DNA of 64,000 nucleotides from Magnetospirillum sp. 64-120 (GCA_001898825.1 MKVK01000027.1:23420-87419), one strand, 5' to 3'. Shown: positions 1-13,932, counted from the first letter of the stretch. The notes: generated by a model not told the origin, from the letters alone. Program-made: numbers and translations.

Positions 1-57
1 CCAGCTCATTTCGGTGCGGTTCAGGCGCGAGGACAGGCGGGGGGTGGGGCGCAGCAT
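1..57 (-). CDS. rodA: RodA N-terminus (partial, cut by window edge)
   Basis: Only the first 19 codons lie in the window, reading MLRPTPRLSSRLNRTEMSW. The ATG overlaps the TGA stop of mrdA as TGATG, so the two are translationally coupled. RodA is the SEDS-family glycan polymerase that works with PBP2 in lateral wall synthesis, and it normally follows mrdA in mre operons. The identity rests on position and the short N-terminus, not on any diagnostic motif. Confidence 0.7.
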   Translation of the reverse strand, partial: MLRPTPRLSSRLNRTEMSW

Positions 58-1952
58 CAGCCGTGATCCTTGCAATCGGAACCGGAACAGGCGTGGTTGT
101 GGAGTTGCTGCTCGGCGACGCGGGCGCGTTCGCGCTTTTGCACTTCCAGCATGATGTCCCGCGCGATGGGCGCCGCCACCGCTGAACCGCCGCCGCCATG
201 TTCCACCACCACGGCGATGGAATACCTGGGCGCGTCCTCGGGGGCATAGGCGACGAACAGCGCGTGGTCGCGTTCCTTCCACGGCAGGTCTTCATTCTTG
301 CGCACGCCGGTTTCGCGTTCACGCATGGTGATGCGGCGGACCTGGGCGGTGCCGGTCTTGCCCGACAGCCACATGCCTTCTTGTTCGATACGGGCGCGAT
401 AGGCGGTGCCGCCCGGTTCGTTGGAGACCGCGTTCATGCCCTTGCGCACCAGGGTCAGGCTGCGTTGCGACACGCCGCAGGATTTCCACGCCGGCTCGGC
501 CCGCAAGATCGCTTGCTTCTCGACGATCATGTCGCGGGCCACATGGGGGATGACCTGCTGGCCCCCATTGGCGATCCGTGCGGTCATCACCGCCAATTGC
601 AGCGGCGTCGCCAGGCAATAGCCCTGGCCGATGCCGTTGATCAGCGTTTCGCCGGGGTGCCAGGGCTGGCCCAGGGCCTTCCTTTTCCATGCCCGATTGG
701 GGATCAGGCCGGATCGTTCGTTGGGCAGGTCGATGCCGGTGGGCACGCCCAGACCGAATCGGTTGGCCACTTCGGCCACCTTCTCGAAGCCGACGCGGCG
801 GGCGATTTCATAGAAATAGACGTCGCACGAGCCCTTGAGCGCGTTGACCAGATCCACCGAGCCATGGCCACCCTTCTTCCAGCAGTGGAACTTGATGCTG
901 CCCAGTTCGGTGTGGCCGCGGCACAGTACCGTCTGTTCCGGGCTGATGGCGCCGGCTTCCATGGCGGCGATGGCGACCATCATCTTGAAGGTCGATCCCG
1001 GCGCGAAGGTGCCGGAAATGGCCTTGTTCTGCAGCGGAGCCAAGGGATTGGTGGACAGTTCCTTCCATTCCTCGTGGGTCAGGCCGCGGTTGAAGGCATT
1101 GGGGTCGAAGGATGGCGTCGACGCCATGACGATCACTTCGCCGGTGTGGATGTCCATGACCACGGCCGCCGCCGATTCGTCGCCCAGGCGCTGGGCGGCG
1201 TATTCCTGCAGGCGCATATCCAGCGTCAGCGTCAGGTCGACGCCGGGCTCGCCTTCGCGCCGTTCCAGTTCGCGCATGACGCGGCCGACGGCGTTCACTT
1301 CTTCCTGGCTGGTGCCGCCGCGCCCACGCAGCGCCATGTCGTAAATCTTTTCCACCCCGGCCTTGCCGATGCGGAAGCCGGGCAGTTCTTCCAGCGGGTC
1401 GTTGTTGGTCTGGTCGTTTTCCGACACCGCCGCAACATAGCCCAGGATGTGGGCGCCCAGATGTTCCAGCGGGTAATAGCGGCTTTGGCCGACGTCGATC
1501 AGCACGCCGGGCAGGTCGGGGGCGTTGACTTCGATACGCGCCACTTCTTCCCAGGACAGGTTTTCACGGACAGTGATGGGCACGAAGGAGCGGCGGCGCT
1601 TGGCTTCCTTGATGACGCGGGCTCGGTCGTGGTCGCCCAAGGAAATGATCTGTGACAGCGCGTCCAGGGTGTAATCCAGGCTGGGCGCCTGTTCCGACAC
1701 CACCAGCACCCGGTAATTATGCTGGTTGACCGCCATGGCGGTGCCGTTGCGGTCCAGGATCAGTCCGCGCGGCGGCGCCAGCAGACGCATGGAGACGCGG
1801 TTTTCCTCGGACAGCATGGTGTAGCGGTCGGCTTCGATCACCTGCAGGTAATACATGCGGGCGACCAGGGCGCTGATCAGCGCCCCCTTGCCGCCGGCCA
1901 GCATCAGGGCCCGGCGGCTGAACAGTTTGGATCGGTCGTTGTCGTGGTACAT
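57..1952 (-). CDS. mrdA: Penicillin-binding protein 2, elongasome transpeptidase
   Basis: A 631-residue class B PBP. After a short cytoplasmic tail there is one membrane anchor near residues 15-35, then a pedestal domain that includes the RGLILDRNG segment, then the transpeptidase domain. The active-site serine motif STFK lies in PGSTFKMM, and the KTG motif lies in SGKTGTAQ. It crosslinks peptidoglycan during rod elongation with RodA, MreB, MreC and MreD. The ATG at 1952 follows the mreD stop by five bases. The frame stays open upstream, but that stretch reads through mreD and does not look like PBP2. Last complete gene of the operon. Confidence 0.95.
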   Translation of the reverse strand: MYHDNDRSKLFSRRALMLAGGKGALISALVARMYYLQVIEADRYTMLSEENRVSMRLLAPPRGLILDRNGTAMAVNQHNYRVLVVSEQAPSLDYTLDALSQIISLGDHDRARVIKEAKRRRSFVPITVRENLSWEEVARIEVNAPDLPGVLIDVGQSRYYPLEHLGAHILGYVAAVSENDQTNNDPLEELPGFRIGKAGVEKIYDMALRGRGGTSQEEVNAVGRVMRELERREGEPGVDLTLTLDMRLQEYAAQRLGDESAAAVVMDIHTGEVIVMASTPSFDPNAFNRGLTHEEWKELSTNPLAPLQNKAISGTFAPGSTFKMMVAIAAMEAGAISPEQTVLCRGHTELGSIKFHCWKKGGHGSVDLVNALKGSCDVYFYEIARRVGFEKVAEVANRFGLGVPTGIDLPNERSGLIPNRAWKRKALGQPWHPGETLINGIGQGYCLATPLQLAVMTARIANGGQQVIPHVARDMIVEKQAILRAEPAWKSCGVSQRSLTLVRKGMNAVSNEPGGTAYRARIEQEGMWLSGKTGTAQVRRITMRERETGVRKNEDLPWKERDHALFVAYAPEDAPRYSIAVVVEHGGGGSAVAAPIARDIMLEVQKRERARVAEQQLHNHACSGSDCKDHG

Positions 1953-1957
1953 GCGGC

Positions 1958-2473
1958 TCAGGCCTCTTTCAGAAAGGCCATCTGGGTACGGGCCAACGCC
2001 CAGGTCAGCAGGGGAAACAATCCCATGGTCAGCAAGTACTCGAAAAACAACGGTGATGGGTCGATGGCCCGCCCCAGCAAGGCGGTGACCAAGATCCAGG
2101 TCCCGCCCGAGGCGCTGGCCGCCAAAAGGCCAAAGGCCCACCACGCCACCAGGAACGACTTGCCCAGGAAAAAGCGGCGCTGCCCGGCGGCCACACCCTG
2201 TACCATCAACAGAACCAGGGCGTTCACCCCCAAGGGCGTGCCGGCGATGATGTCATGCAAAAGGCCGATGACGAAGGCCAGCCAGGCGGGCAGCAGGTCG
2301 GGGCGATAGATGGCCCAGTAATAGACCCCCATCAGCGGCAGCATGGGGACGATGCCGTCCAGGCCGGGCATGTGGGTGGGGATGGCGGTCAGCAGCAGCA
2401 TGGCCATGGTCACGCCGAAGGGAACCAGATGACGCACCCAGGAATCCATGCGGACCCAGACCGAGGGTTTCAA
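1958..2473 (-). CDS. mreD: Rod shape-determining protein MreD
   Basis: A 171-residue hydrophobic protein with about five membrane segments, the usual size and profile of MreD. Near the C-terminal half it has the segment GLLHDIIAGTPLGVNAL, typical of the family. It is an inner-membrane partner of MreC in the elongasome. Its start overlaps the mreC stop by four bases (ATGA) and its stop lies five bases before mrdA. Sequence conservation in this family is weak, so the call leans strongly on operon position. Confidence 0.92.
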   Translation of the reverse strand: MKPSVWVRMDSWVRHLVPFGVTMAMLLLTAIPTHMPGLDGIVPMLPLMGVYYWAIYRPDLLPAWLAFVIGLLHDIIAGTPLGVNALVLLMVQGVAAGQRRFFLGKSFLVAWWAFGLLAASASGGTWILVTALLGRAIDPSPLFFEYLLTMGLFPLLTWALARTQMAFLKEA

Positions 2474-3369
2474 TTGCCCGCTCCGCTGTCGGCCCCGCGA
2501 CGGCGCCGCTCCGGCATCGGCGGCTTTTCAAAGGGCAGGATGCCGCCCAGGCCGTAATCGACGATGGTCACGTATTCCAGTTCGTGGCGCTGCACGAAAG
2601 GTTCGATGCGGATGATGCCGTCGGTGGTGGACGCCACCACGCCGATGGGCAGGCCGGGTGGGAAGGCGGCGCCCGAGGCGGCGGTGATGATGCGGTCGCC
2701 CACGGAAATGGACGGGTTGCCGGCCACGTAATTCAGCTTGGGCCGTGCCTTGTTGTCGCCGGTCAGGATGGCCCGGGTGCGCGAGCTTTCCACCACCACC
2801 GGAATCTTGGCGTTGATGTCCGTCAGCAGCAGCAGGCGCGACGAGCGGTCGCCCACTTCGGCGATGTAGCCGATCAGGGTTTCCCCCGACAGCACCGCCT
2901 GTCCCTTGCGCACGCCGTGGCGCGAGCCGGCGTTCAACAGCATGGAATGACCATAGGCCGATCCCAGGTCGCCGATCACCCGGGCGGTGACGAAGGCGGC
3001 GTCGGGGTCGGTGACCACGTTCAGATGTTCGTGCAGGACGTGGTTTTCGGCATCGACGTGGCGCGCCACCGTCTGCCAATGCAGCAGGCGCTGGTTTTCC
3101 TGGCGCAAGCGGGCGTTTTCAGCGCGCAACGACGCCAGTTCGCGGATGCTTTCGGTGAATTCGGCGACCGTGGCGGCCGGACGTGACAGGGCGTCCAGGA
3201 TGGGGGCGATGGCGTCGGCGACGGTGGTGCGGGCGCGTTCGATCAGGACGATGTCGGCCTTGCCCAAGATCATCAGCGCGAAAGCGGCGACAACCAGGGA
3301 GACGAAGGCGAAGCGCTGGGCCAAAAGCCGCAATGTCGCCAGACGTCCGACCGCACCGGACTGCTTCAC
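2470..3369 (-). CDS. mreC: Rod shape-determining protein MreC
   Basis: A 299-residue bitopic protein: a short cytoplasmic N-terminus, one membrane helix near residues 20-40, a coiled coil around 65-100 (LASLRAENARLRQENQRLL), then the beta-barrel domain with LLNAGSRHGVRKGQAVL and LLLLTDINAKIPVVV. It links MreB and PBP2 on the periplasmic side. The start is GTG at 3369, preceded by AGGGGA at good spacing. The last 15 residues are arginine rich. Confidence 0.94.
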   Translation of the reverse strand: MKQSGAVGRLATLRLLAQRFAFVSLVVAAFALMILGKADIVLIERARTTVADAIAPILDALSRPAATVAEFTESIRELASLRAENARLRQENQRLLHWQTVARHVDAENHVLHEHLNVVTDPDAAFVTARVIGDLGSAYGHSMLLNAGSRHGVRKGQAVLSGETLIGYIAEVGDRSSRLLLLTDINAKIPVVVESSRTRAILTGDNKARPKLNYVAGNPSISVGDRIITAASGAAFPPGLPIGVVASTTDGIIRIEPFVQRHELEYVTIVDYGLGGILPFEKPPMPERRRRGADSGAGN

Positions 3370-3386
3370 GCTGTTCCCCTTTTTCC

Positions 3387-3423
3387 TGAAACCCGGCCGT
3401 CGGCAAGGCCGACGACCGTTTCA
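3387..3423 (-). promoter_or_regulatory. Stem-loop between mreB and mreC
   Basis: The mreB-mreC gap contains an inverted repeat: outer arms TGAAAC/GTTTCA (3387-3392 and 3418-3423) and inner arms GTCGGC/GCCGAC around a 3-base loop. On the transcribed (minus) strand it is followed by a purine-rich stretch, not a T tract, so it is unlikely to be a complete intrinsic terminator. It could stabilise the mreB message or set the stoichiometry of MreB over MreC; that role is inference. Confidence 0.5.
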
Positions 3424-3454
3424 GGTCAGACTACTACATATTGATGATCAAAAA

Positions 3455-4540
<1,086 letters not shown>

Positions 4541-4545
4541 TTATA

Positions 4546-6090
4546 TCAGGGCGTGACCGCCAGGGGGGCGGTTTTTTGCCTCTTGGTCAAAAGTTTGTTC
4601 AAGGCTTTCACGTAGGCCCGGGCCGAGGCCACCATGGTGTCGGTGTCCGCACCCTGGCCGTTGACGGTCTTGCCGTCTTCTTCCAGGCGCACGGTGACTT
4701 CGGCTTGGGCGTCGGTGCCTTGGGTGACCGCGTGAACCTGATACAGCAGCAGGCGGGCTTCGTGGGGGCAAAGCGCCTTGATGGCGTTGAAGGTGGCGTC
4801 CACCGGGCCGTCGCCCGAGGCCTTGACCGACTTCACTTCACCGTCGATTTCCAGTTCCAGCTCGGCCTTGGGCGGGTTGTGGCGGGTGCCGCACAGCACT
4901 TCCAGACCCTTGAAGCGGATGCGTTCGTTGTCGCGGAACACCGCTTCGTCCACCAAGGCGATGATGTCTTCGTCGAAGACTTCCTTCTTGCGGTCGGCCA
5001 GGTCCTTGAAGCGGGCGAAGGCGTCCTCGACGGCGTTGTCGCCCAGTTCATAGCCCAGCTGCTTCAGCTTGTCCTTGAAGGCGGCGCGGCCGGAATGCTT
5101 GCCCATGACCAGCGACGACCGGTTCAAGCCCACCGATTCGGGGGTCATGATTTCATAGGTCTGGGCGCATTTCAGCATGCCGTCCTGGTGGATTCCCGAT
5201 TCGTGGGCGAAGGCGTTCTTGCCGACGATGGCCTTGTTGGGCTGGACCACGAAGCCGGAAATGGCCGACACCAGCCGCGAGGTCCGGGTGATGTGTTCGG
5301 TCTTGATGCCGGTGGTGAACGGCATCAGGTCGTGGCGCGTCCTCAGCGCCATGACGATTTCTTCCATGGCGGCGTTGCCGGCGCGTTCGCCCAGGCCGTT
5401 GATGGTGCATTCCACCTGACGGGCGCCGGCACCCAGCGCGGCCAGGGAATTGGCCACCGCCAATCCCAGGTCGTTGTGACAGTGCACCGACAAGATGGCC
5501 TTGTCGATGTTGGGGACCCGGTTGACCAGCATGGCGATCAGCGCCGCGTATTCCTCGGGGATCGCATAGCCGACGGTGTCGGGGATGTTGATGGTCCGGG
5601 CGCCGGCGGCGATGGCGGTTTCCACCGAGCGGCACAAAAAGTCGTGTTCGGTGCGCGAGCCGTCCTCGGCCGACCATTCCACGTCTTCCACCAGATTGCG
5701 GGCGAAGGACACGGAATCCTTGATCTTTTCCAAGACCTTTTCCGGCTCCATCTGCAGCTTGAACTTCATGTGCAGCGGGCTGGTGGAAATGAAGGTGTGG
5801 ATGCGGTGGCGGGGCGCCAGCTTGACCGCTTCGGCGCAGCGTTCGATGTCGCCCTTGGCGGCGCGGGCCAGACCGCAGATGGATGCGTTCTTCACCACCT
5901 TGGCCACCGCCTGGACGGCTTCGAAATCGCCGTTGGACGCGATGGGGAAGCCGGCTTCGATGACGTCGACGCCCATTTCTTCAAGCGCCAGCGCGATCTT
6001 GACCTTTTCTTCGAGGTTCATCGAGGCGCCGGGCGATTGTTCGCCGTCGCGAAGCGTGGTGTCGAAGATGATGACGCGGTTCTTGTCCAT
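4546..6090 (-). CDS. leuA: 2-isopropylmalate synthase
   Basis: A 514-residue enzyme that condenses acetyl-CoA with 2-oxoisovalerate, the first committed step of leucine synthesis. The catalytic barrel opens with DTTLRDGEQSPG. It carries the metal-binding HCHNDLG, the GLGERAGN segment and HESGIHQDGM. The C-terminal part (about 390-514) is the leucine-sensing regulatory domain. ATG 6090 starts exactly at MDKNRVIIFDTTLRDG; codons further upstream are in frame but do not resemble the family. Citramalate or homocitrate synthase are alternatives, less likely given the nearby ilv genes and length. Confidence 0.95.
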   Translation of the reverse strand: MDKNRVIIFDTTLRDGEQSPGASMNLEEKVKIALALEEMGVDVIEAGFPIASNGDFEAVQAVAKVVKNASICGLARAAKGDIERCAEAVKLAPRHRIHTFISTSPLHMKFKLQMEPEKVLEKIKDSVSFARNLVEDVEWSAEDGSRTEHDFLCRSVETAIAAGARTINIPDTVGYAIPEEYAALIAMLVNRVPNIDKAILSVHCHNDLGLAVANSLAALGAGARQVECTINGLGERAGNAAMEEIVMALRTRHDLMPFTTGIKTEHITRTSRLVSAISGFVVQPNKAIVGKNAFAHESGIHQDGMLKCAQTYEIMTPESVGLNRSSLVMGKHSGRAAFKDKLKQLGYELGDNAVEDAFARFKDLADRKKEVFDEDIIALVDEAVFRDNERIRFKGLEVLCGTRHNPPKAELELEIDGEVKSVKASGDGPVDATFNAIKALCPHEARLLLYQVHAVTQGTDAQAEVTVRLEEDGKTVNGQGADTDTMVASARAYVKALNKLLTKRQKTAPLAVTP

Positions 6091-6267
6091 GGGCCTGCCC
6101 AAATCGAGTGTGCCTTTCCGCCGGTGCGGACCCGCGGAAGGGCGTTCGGACACGGGCGGAATGGTTTGAAACGCGAAAATGGCCAAATTGTGGCCGCCAG
6201 TCACGTCGCGGCTTAAGGAAGGCCAAGATGGCCGCCCTTGTCAACCGGTGATGTGAAACAATTTGGG
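6091..6267 (-). promoter_or_regulatory. leuA upstream region with candidate promoter
   Basis: The 177 bases between leuA and the upstream kinase contain a perfect minus-strand -35 hexamer TTGACA (plus positions 6239-6244). The expected -10 position has only a poor match (CTTCCT at 17 bases). GGCC repeats nearby can form short stems. No run of leucine codons or clear leader peptide was found. A leuA promoter here is likely; its exact boxes are uncertain. Confidence 0.35.
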
Positions 6268-8250
6268 TTAGGCCGGCAAGGTGAAGGTGAACACCGAACC
6301 CTGGTTGGGGCCCGGCGAATCCACCCAGATGCGGCCGCCGTGGTTTTCGACGATCTTCTTGCAGATGGAAAGGCCGATGCCGGTGCCGCCGTCATGTTCG
6401 TCGCGGCCATGCAGGCGTTGGAAGATGCGGAAGATGCGTTCAAAGAATTCCGGCGTGATGCCGATGCCGTTGTCTGCCACCGAGATTTGCCAGGCGCCGG
6501 TCTGGCGCAGGGCGGAAATGACCACCTTGGGCGCCACGCCCGGTTGACGGTATTTGATGGCGTTGGCGATCAGGTTCTGGAACAGGCGCACCATGTCGTC
6601 GGGGCTGGCGAAGATGGTGGGCAACGGTCCCACTTCCAGGCTGGCGCCCTGTTCCGCCATGGCCACTTCCAGGTGGGCCTGGGCTTTCTGGACCGCCTGA
6701 CCCAGGTCGGTCATGGATTTGGGTGCCGACATGCGGCCGATGCGTGAATATTGCAAAAGGTCCAGGATCAGCCGGTCCATGCGTTGGGCGCCGTCCTTGG
6801 CGAAGTTCAGGAATTCGCCCAGGTCCGCGGTGTCGCCCGTGTTCAAGCGCCGTTCGATCAGTCCCAGATAGGATGCGATCATGCGTAACGGTTCGCGCAT
6901 GTCGTGGCTGGCCACATAGGCGAACTGTTCCAACTCGGCGTTGGATTGCTGCAGTTGTTCCTGGAATTCCCGCGACGGGGTGATGTCGACGCCCGAGGCG
7001 AAAAGTCCCATGTCGAAACCGTCCTGGTCGCGGAGCGGGCGGGTGACTTCGTGGATCCAGGCATAGCCCCCATCGGCGCGCAGCAACCGGAATTCGTGTT
7101 CGTCGCCTTCCGCCAGAACCTTGTCGTGGTCGTCGGGATGGATGACGGCAAGCCAGCCCATGCCCAGGGCCTGTTCCACGGTCTGGCCGGTCAGCGCCGT
7201 CCAGGCGCTGTTGACGTTCAGGCACTGACCGTTGCCGTCGGTGCGGCGAACCAGGGCCGGCATGTCGTCCAGCACCCGCAGGTAATGTTCGCGGGCCCGG
7301 GTCGTGGCTTTTTCGGCTTCCAGGCGGCTGCGTTCGCGCGACAGGCGCAGGCGCAGGAAAAAGGCGGCGGCCAGGGTCACCAAGGCGACCAGGGCGGCGC
7401 CGACCAGGTAATGCGGTGTCAGTTGCCGCATGATGTCGGTGCGGGACACGCTGACGCCGATGACCAGCCCCCAGGGCTGCGCCGTGCGGAAGGCGATGAC
7501 CCGGTAGGTGTCGTTGATGCGGCCGGCGCCTTCCTGGATGCTGGTGTCCTTGCCGGTGGCCAAATGGGCGACGCGCAGCGGAGTCTTGGCCAGGGACTTT
7601 CCGATGCTGTCCGGCTGGGGTGGGGCGACGGCCAGCACGACGTGGTCGCGGTTGGTCAGCGAAATCAGGCCGCTGGCTTCCGACGGCAGGGCGGCTTCGA
7701 CGATCTGGTTGATCAGGGCGGTCTGGATGGTGGCCACCATCACCATGCGCAGTTTGCCCTGCTCGTCCCGCACGGCGCGGGCCAGGGGAACGAATTCGCG
7801 GCCTTTCAGGCCGACGACCGGCTCGCCGATGAACAGTTGGTCGGATTGCGGATGGGTACGGAAATAGGTCAGATAGGACCGTTCCCCCACATTCTTGCCG
7901 ATGATTTCCGGCAGCACCGAATGCAGGACGTTTCCTTCGGGCGAGATGACGGACACCGACAGGGTGTCGGGTTCGAAACGCGAGCGGGCGATCAGGAAGC
8001 GGTGGAACGCCTTGTCGGCGGCCAGGTCCCCGGGGGGGAGTTCCTGGATGGCATCCAGCAACAGCAGGTCGATGGCGGCGACGGTGCGTGAAACACGGGC
8101 CTCGACCACCTTGGCCAGGGCGTCCAGACGGTTTTCCACATCAAGCCGGTGGGTTCTGGTCGCTGTGGAAACGCTCCAGAACACGGCGACGAAGGTCAGC
8201 AGCACCGCGCTGATCGCCCCCAGCCAATCCAGCTTGATTTTCGCCAACAT
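6268..8250 (-). CDS. Membrane sensor histidine kinase, PDC-PAS (copy 1)
   Basis: About 660 residues: N-terminal membrane helix (about 8-28), a large periplasmic PDC/Cache-type domain to about 270, a second helix around 275-295, one PAS domain with PAC-like segment (about 320-430), then HisKA with VASHDMREPLR (phospho-acceptor H449) and a HATPase with NLIANAIKY, VADNGIGI and GTGIGLSICKKI. The H-box belongs to the HDxxEPLR subclass. Paralogue of the kinase immediately upstream. No response regulator is adjacent, so it is an orphan. ATG 8250 is preferred; a TTG ten codons earlier is less likely. Confidence 0.9.
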   Translation of the reverse strand: MLAKIKLDWLGAISAVLLTFVAVFWSVSTATRTHRLDVENRLDALAKVVEARVSRTVAAIDLLLLDAIQELPPGDLAADKAFHRFLIARSRFEPDTLSVSVISPEGNVLHSVLPEIIGKNVGERSYLTYFRTHPQSDQLFIGEPVVGLKGREFVPLARAVRDEQGKLRMVMVATIQTALINQIVEAALPSEASGLISLTNRDHVVLAVAPPQPDSIGKSLAKTPLRVAHLATGKDTSIQEGAGRINDTYRVIAFRTAQPWGLVIGVSVSRTDIMRQLTPHYLVGAALVALVTLAAAFFLRLRLSRERSRLEAEKATTRAREHYLRVLDDMPALVRRTDGNGQCLNVNSAWTALTGQTVEQALGMGWLAVIHPDDHDKVLAEGDEHEFRLLRADGGYAWIHEVTRPLRDQDGFDMGLFASGVDITPSREFQEQLQQSNAELEQFAYVASHDMREPLRMIASYLGLIERRLNTGDTADLGEFLNFAKDGAQRMDRLILDLLQYSRIGRMSAPKSMTDLGQAVQKAQAHLEVAMAEQGASLEVGPLPTIFASPDDMVRLFQNLIANAIKYRQPGVAPKVVISALRQTGAWQISVADNGIGITPEFFERIFRIFQRLHGRDEHDGGTGIGLSICKKIVENHGGRIWVDSPGPNQGSVFTFTLPA

Positions 8251-8331
8251 GGCGTTACGTCCCGAACCAATCTTCCCCAAAACTAAAGTCTTGCCGTTCT
8301 GTGCACAAGGGGGACAAAAGGCGCAGAAACG

Positions 8332-10368
8332 TCAGGCATTGGCGGGGGGCGGTGACAAGGCGGGCAGGGTGAAATAGAAGGTGGCGCCCAGGCCGGGGCC
8401 GGGCGAATCCACCCAGATGCGGCCTTCGTGGTTTTCAACGATCTTCTTGCAGATGGAAAGCCCGATACCGGAACCGCCACCGTGTTCTTCGCGTGCGTGC
8501 AGGCGCTGAAAGATGCGGAACACCCTGTCGAAATAGATGCGGTCGATGCCGATGCCGTTGTCGTGGACGCTGAATCGCCAAGCGCCGGCTTCACGGTCGC
8601 AGGCAATGGTGATCAGGGGCTGCGTCCCCGGGGTGGAATATTTGATGGCGTTGCCGATCAGGTTCTGAAGCAGCCGCACCATGTCGTCCTCGCTGGCGAA
8701 GATCCGGGGCATGTCGCCGACGCAGATGCGGGCCCGGCTTTCGTCGATGCGGCTGCCCAGGTGGTTCAGGGCCTGCAGCACGCAATCGGCCATGTCCACT
8801 TGGGTCTTGGCCGCCGACATGCGGCCGATGCGGGAATATTGCAAAAGATCCAGGATCAGCTTGTCCATGCGGGTGGCGCCGTCCTTGGCGAAACCCAGGA
8901 ACTCCCGCAGGTCGTCGCCGGCCGTATTTCCCAGGCGGCGTTCGATCAAGGCCATGTAGCTGCTGACCATGCGCAAAGGTTCACGCAGGTCGTGGCTGGC
9001 CACATAGGCGAATTGTTCCAGCTCGGCGTTGGTCTGGGTCAGCTTTTCCTGGGCTTGCCGGGTCTCGGTGACGTCCAGGCAGGCGGCCAGATGGCCGGCA
9101 AAGCTGCCGTCCTGGTGCTGGAAGGGCTGGGCCAGTTCGTGCATCCAGCGATACTCGCCGTCCTGGCGCATCAGCCGGTATTCCAGTTCGCTGTTGCAGC
9201 CGTTCTTTTGACGATGGGCGGCGGCTTCCCGCCAGGCGGTCAAGTCGTCGGGATGGATGCGGCGCCACAGGTCGGGATCTTGGGTGCCGGTGAAGCCCTG
9301 CAGCGTGCCGTTGACATAGTCGATGCGGCCAATGGTGTCGGAACGCCAGATCAGCACCGGCAGGTTGTCCAGAACCCGCATGTAATAATCGCGTGCCGTG
9401 GCGATCTGGGTTTGGGAGTCCAGACGCTGGCGTTCGCGGACGTCCAGGAAGCGGGCCAGAATGATGATGACGCCGCCGACGATGGCCAGGAACACCAAGT
9501 CGGCCGTCAAGGTGTCCCAGATCGGTTCCAGCAATTCGGAATTGCCGACGGTGACCAGCACCAGAAGCCCGAACGGATTGGCCTGGCGCATGACCAGCAG
9601 GCGCGAATGGCCGTCGGGGCCGACCACGTCCTGGTGGATGGATTGTTCCTGGCCCAGGGCGATATGCGCCTTGTTGGCCGGATTGTTGATCATCAGCTTG
9701 CCCGGCGCGGTTTCGGTCGTTTCCGGCAGCCGGGCCAGGATGACATGGTCGCGGTTCTGCACGGCGACGGCGCCGGTGCTTTCGGTGGGCAGGGCCGAGC
9801 GAACCAGCGAGCCCAGGATATCAGGCTTGATGCCGGTGACCATCACCGCCCGCAGGCTGCCGTCGTCGCGGCGGACGGCACGGGCGGTGAAAATGATGGG
9901 ATTGTTGGCGACGCTGATCGACGGGCTGCTGATGAACAGCCGGGGGTCTTCGGGATGGGCGCGGAAGTGGTCCAGATATTCGCGTTTGCCGACGGGACGG
10001 CCAACCAGTTGCGGATTCGAGGAATGGATGATCACGCCGTCCGCCGACACCACCGACAGGACGATTTGCTCGGTATAAAGGAAGGAGCGCCCCATCAGGT
10101 AACGCTGATAGTCGCGGTCCCCGGGTTGGGCGGTCTCGGGCGGCAGCTGGTTGGCCGAATCCAGCAACAACATGTCCAGGGATTGAAAGGTCAGGGTGGC
10201 GCGCGATTCCACCACCTTGGCCAGGGCGACCAGGCGGTCGACGGTTTGGCGGCGGTTCTGTTGATGGGCGCGGCTGATGTCCCAGGTCAGCACGGCCAGA
10301 CAAAGCAGCATGACCAATCCCAGCCAGACGCGGGTCAGGGTCATGTGCCGGCGCATCTGCGCGATCAT
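8332..10368 (-). CDS. Membrane sensor histidine kinase, PDC-PAS (copy 2)
   Basis: A 678-residue kinase with the same architecture as its downstream neighbour: N-terminal helix, PDC/Cache-type sensory domain containing an LPTESTGAVAVQNRDHV segment that parallels copy 1, a second helix near 290, PAS/PAC (about 330-440), HisKA with SHDLREPLR (H459) and HATPase with NLIGNAIKY, VHDNGIGID and GSGIGLSICKKI. The kinase cores are far more alike than the sensory parts, pointing to tandem duplication followed by divergence in ligand. Starts at ATG 10368. Only 81 bases separate it from copy 1, and no terminator was seen between them. Confidence 0.9.
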   Translation of the reverse strand: MIAQMRRHMTLTRVWLGLVMLLCLAVLTWDISRAHQQNRRQTVDRLVALAKVVESRATLTFQSLDMLLLDSANQLPPETAQPGDRDYQRYLMGRSFLYTEQIVLSVVSADGVIIHSSNPQLVGRPVGKREYLDHFRAHPEDPRLFISSPSISVANNPIIFTARAVRRDDGSLRAVMVTGIKPDILGSLVRSALPTESTGAVAVQNRDHVILARLPETTETAPGKLMINNPANKAHIALGQEQSIHQDVVGPDGHSRLLVMRQANPFGLLVLVTVGNSELLEPIWDTLTADLVFLAIVGGVIIILARFLDVRERQRLDSQTQIATARDYYMRVLDNLPVLIWRSDTIGRIDYVNGTLQGFTGTQDPDLWRRIHPDDLTAWREAAAHRQKNGCNSELEYRLMRQDGEYRWMHELAQPFQHQDGSFAGHLAACLDVTETRQAQEKLTQTNAELEQFAYVASHDLREPLRMVSSYMALIERRLGNTAGDDLREFLGFAKDGATRMDKLILDLLQYSRIGRMSAAKTQVDMADCVLQALNHLGSRIDESRARICVGDMPRIFASEDDMVRLLQNLIGNAIKYSTPGTQPLITIACDREAGAWRFSVHDNGIGIDRIYFDRVFRIFQRLHAREEHGGGSGIGLSICKKIVENHEGRIWVDSPGPGLGATFYFTLPALSPPPANA

Positions 10369-10456
10369 TTCCGCGATCCTTGTATCACCTTACCGTATCA
10401 CACTACTGCTTTTGGGTGGGGGTCACCAGAGTGAAACGACGCATCCAAGCCAACAA

Positions 10457-10486
10457 AAAACCCCGGATGTTTCCATCCGGGGTTTT
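10457..10486 (-). terminator. Intrinsic terminator of ilvC
   Basis: A perfect 9-bp stem, CCCCGGATG/CATCCGGGG (10461-10469 and 10474-10482), with a 4-base loop. A-runs flank the left arm and T-runs the right, so it can act in both directions. It lies 23 bases past the ilvC stop. Confidence 0.9.
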
Positions 10487-10509
10487 CATCAGCCGCTTAG
10501 GGCAGGGCC

Positions 10510-13889
<3,380 letters not shown>

Positions 13890-13932
13890 TTCGCACCTTT
13901 TTTCCTAATGAATACCAATCGCAACACAAGTG

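Noticed and set aside
198-1655. Long open frame opposite mrdA (and similar long frames opposite leuA, the tandem kinases, ilvB, the Rph-like gene, hutlike and fumarase genes)
   Set aside because: High-GC third-position bias leaves antisense frames open. Their products are His/Gly/Gln-rich with no family features, while the opposite strand holds clear genes.
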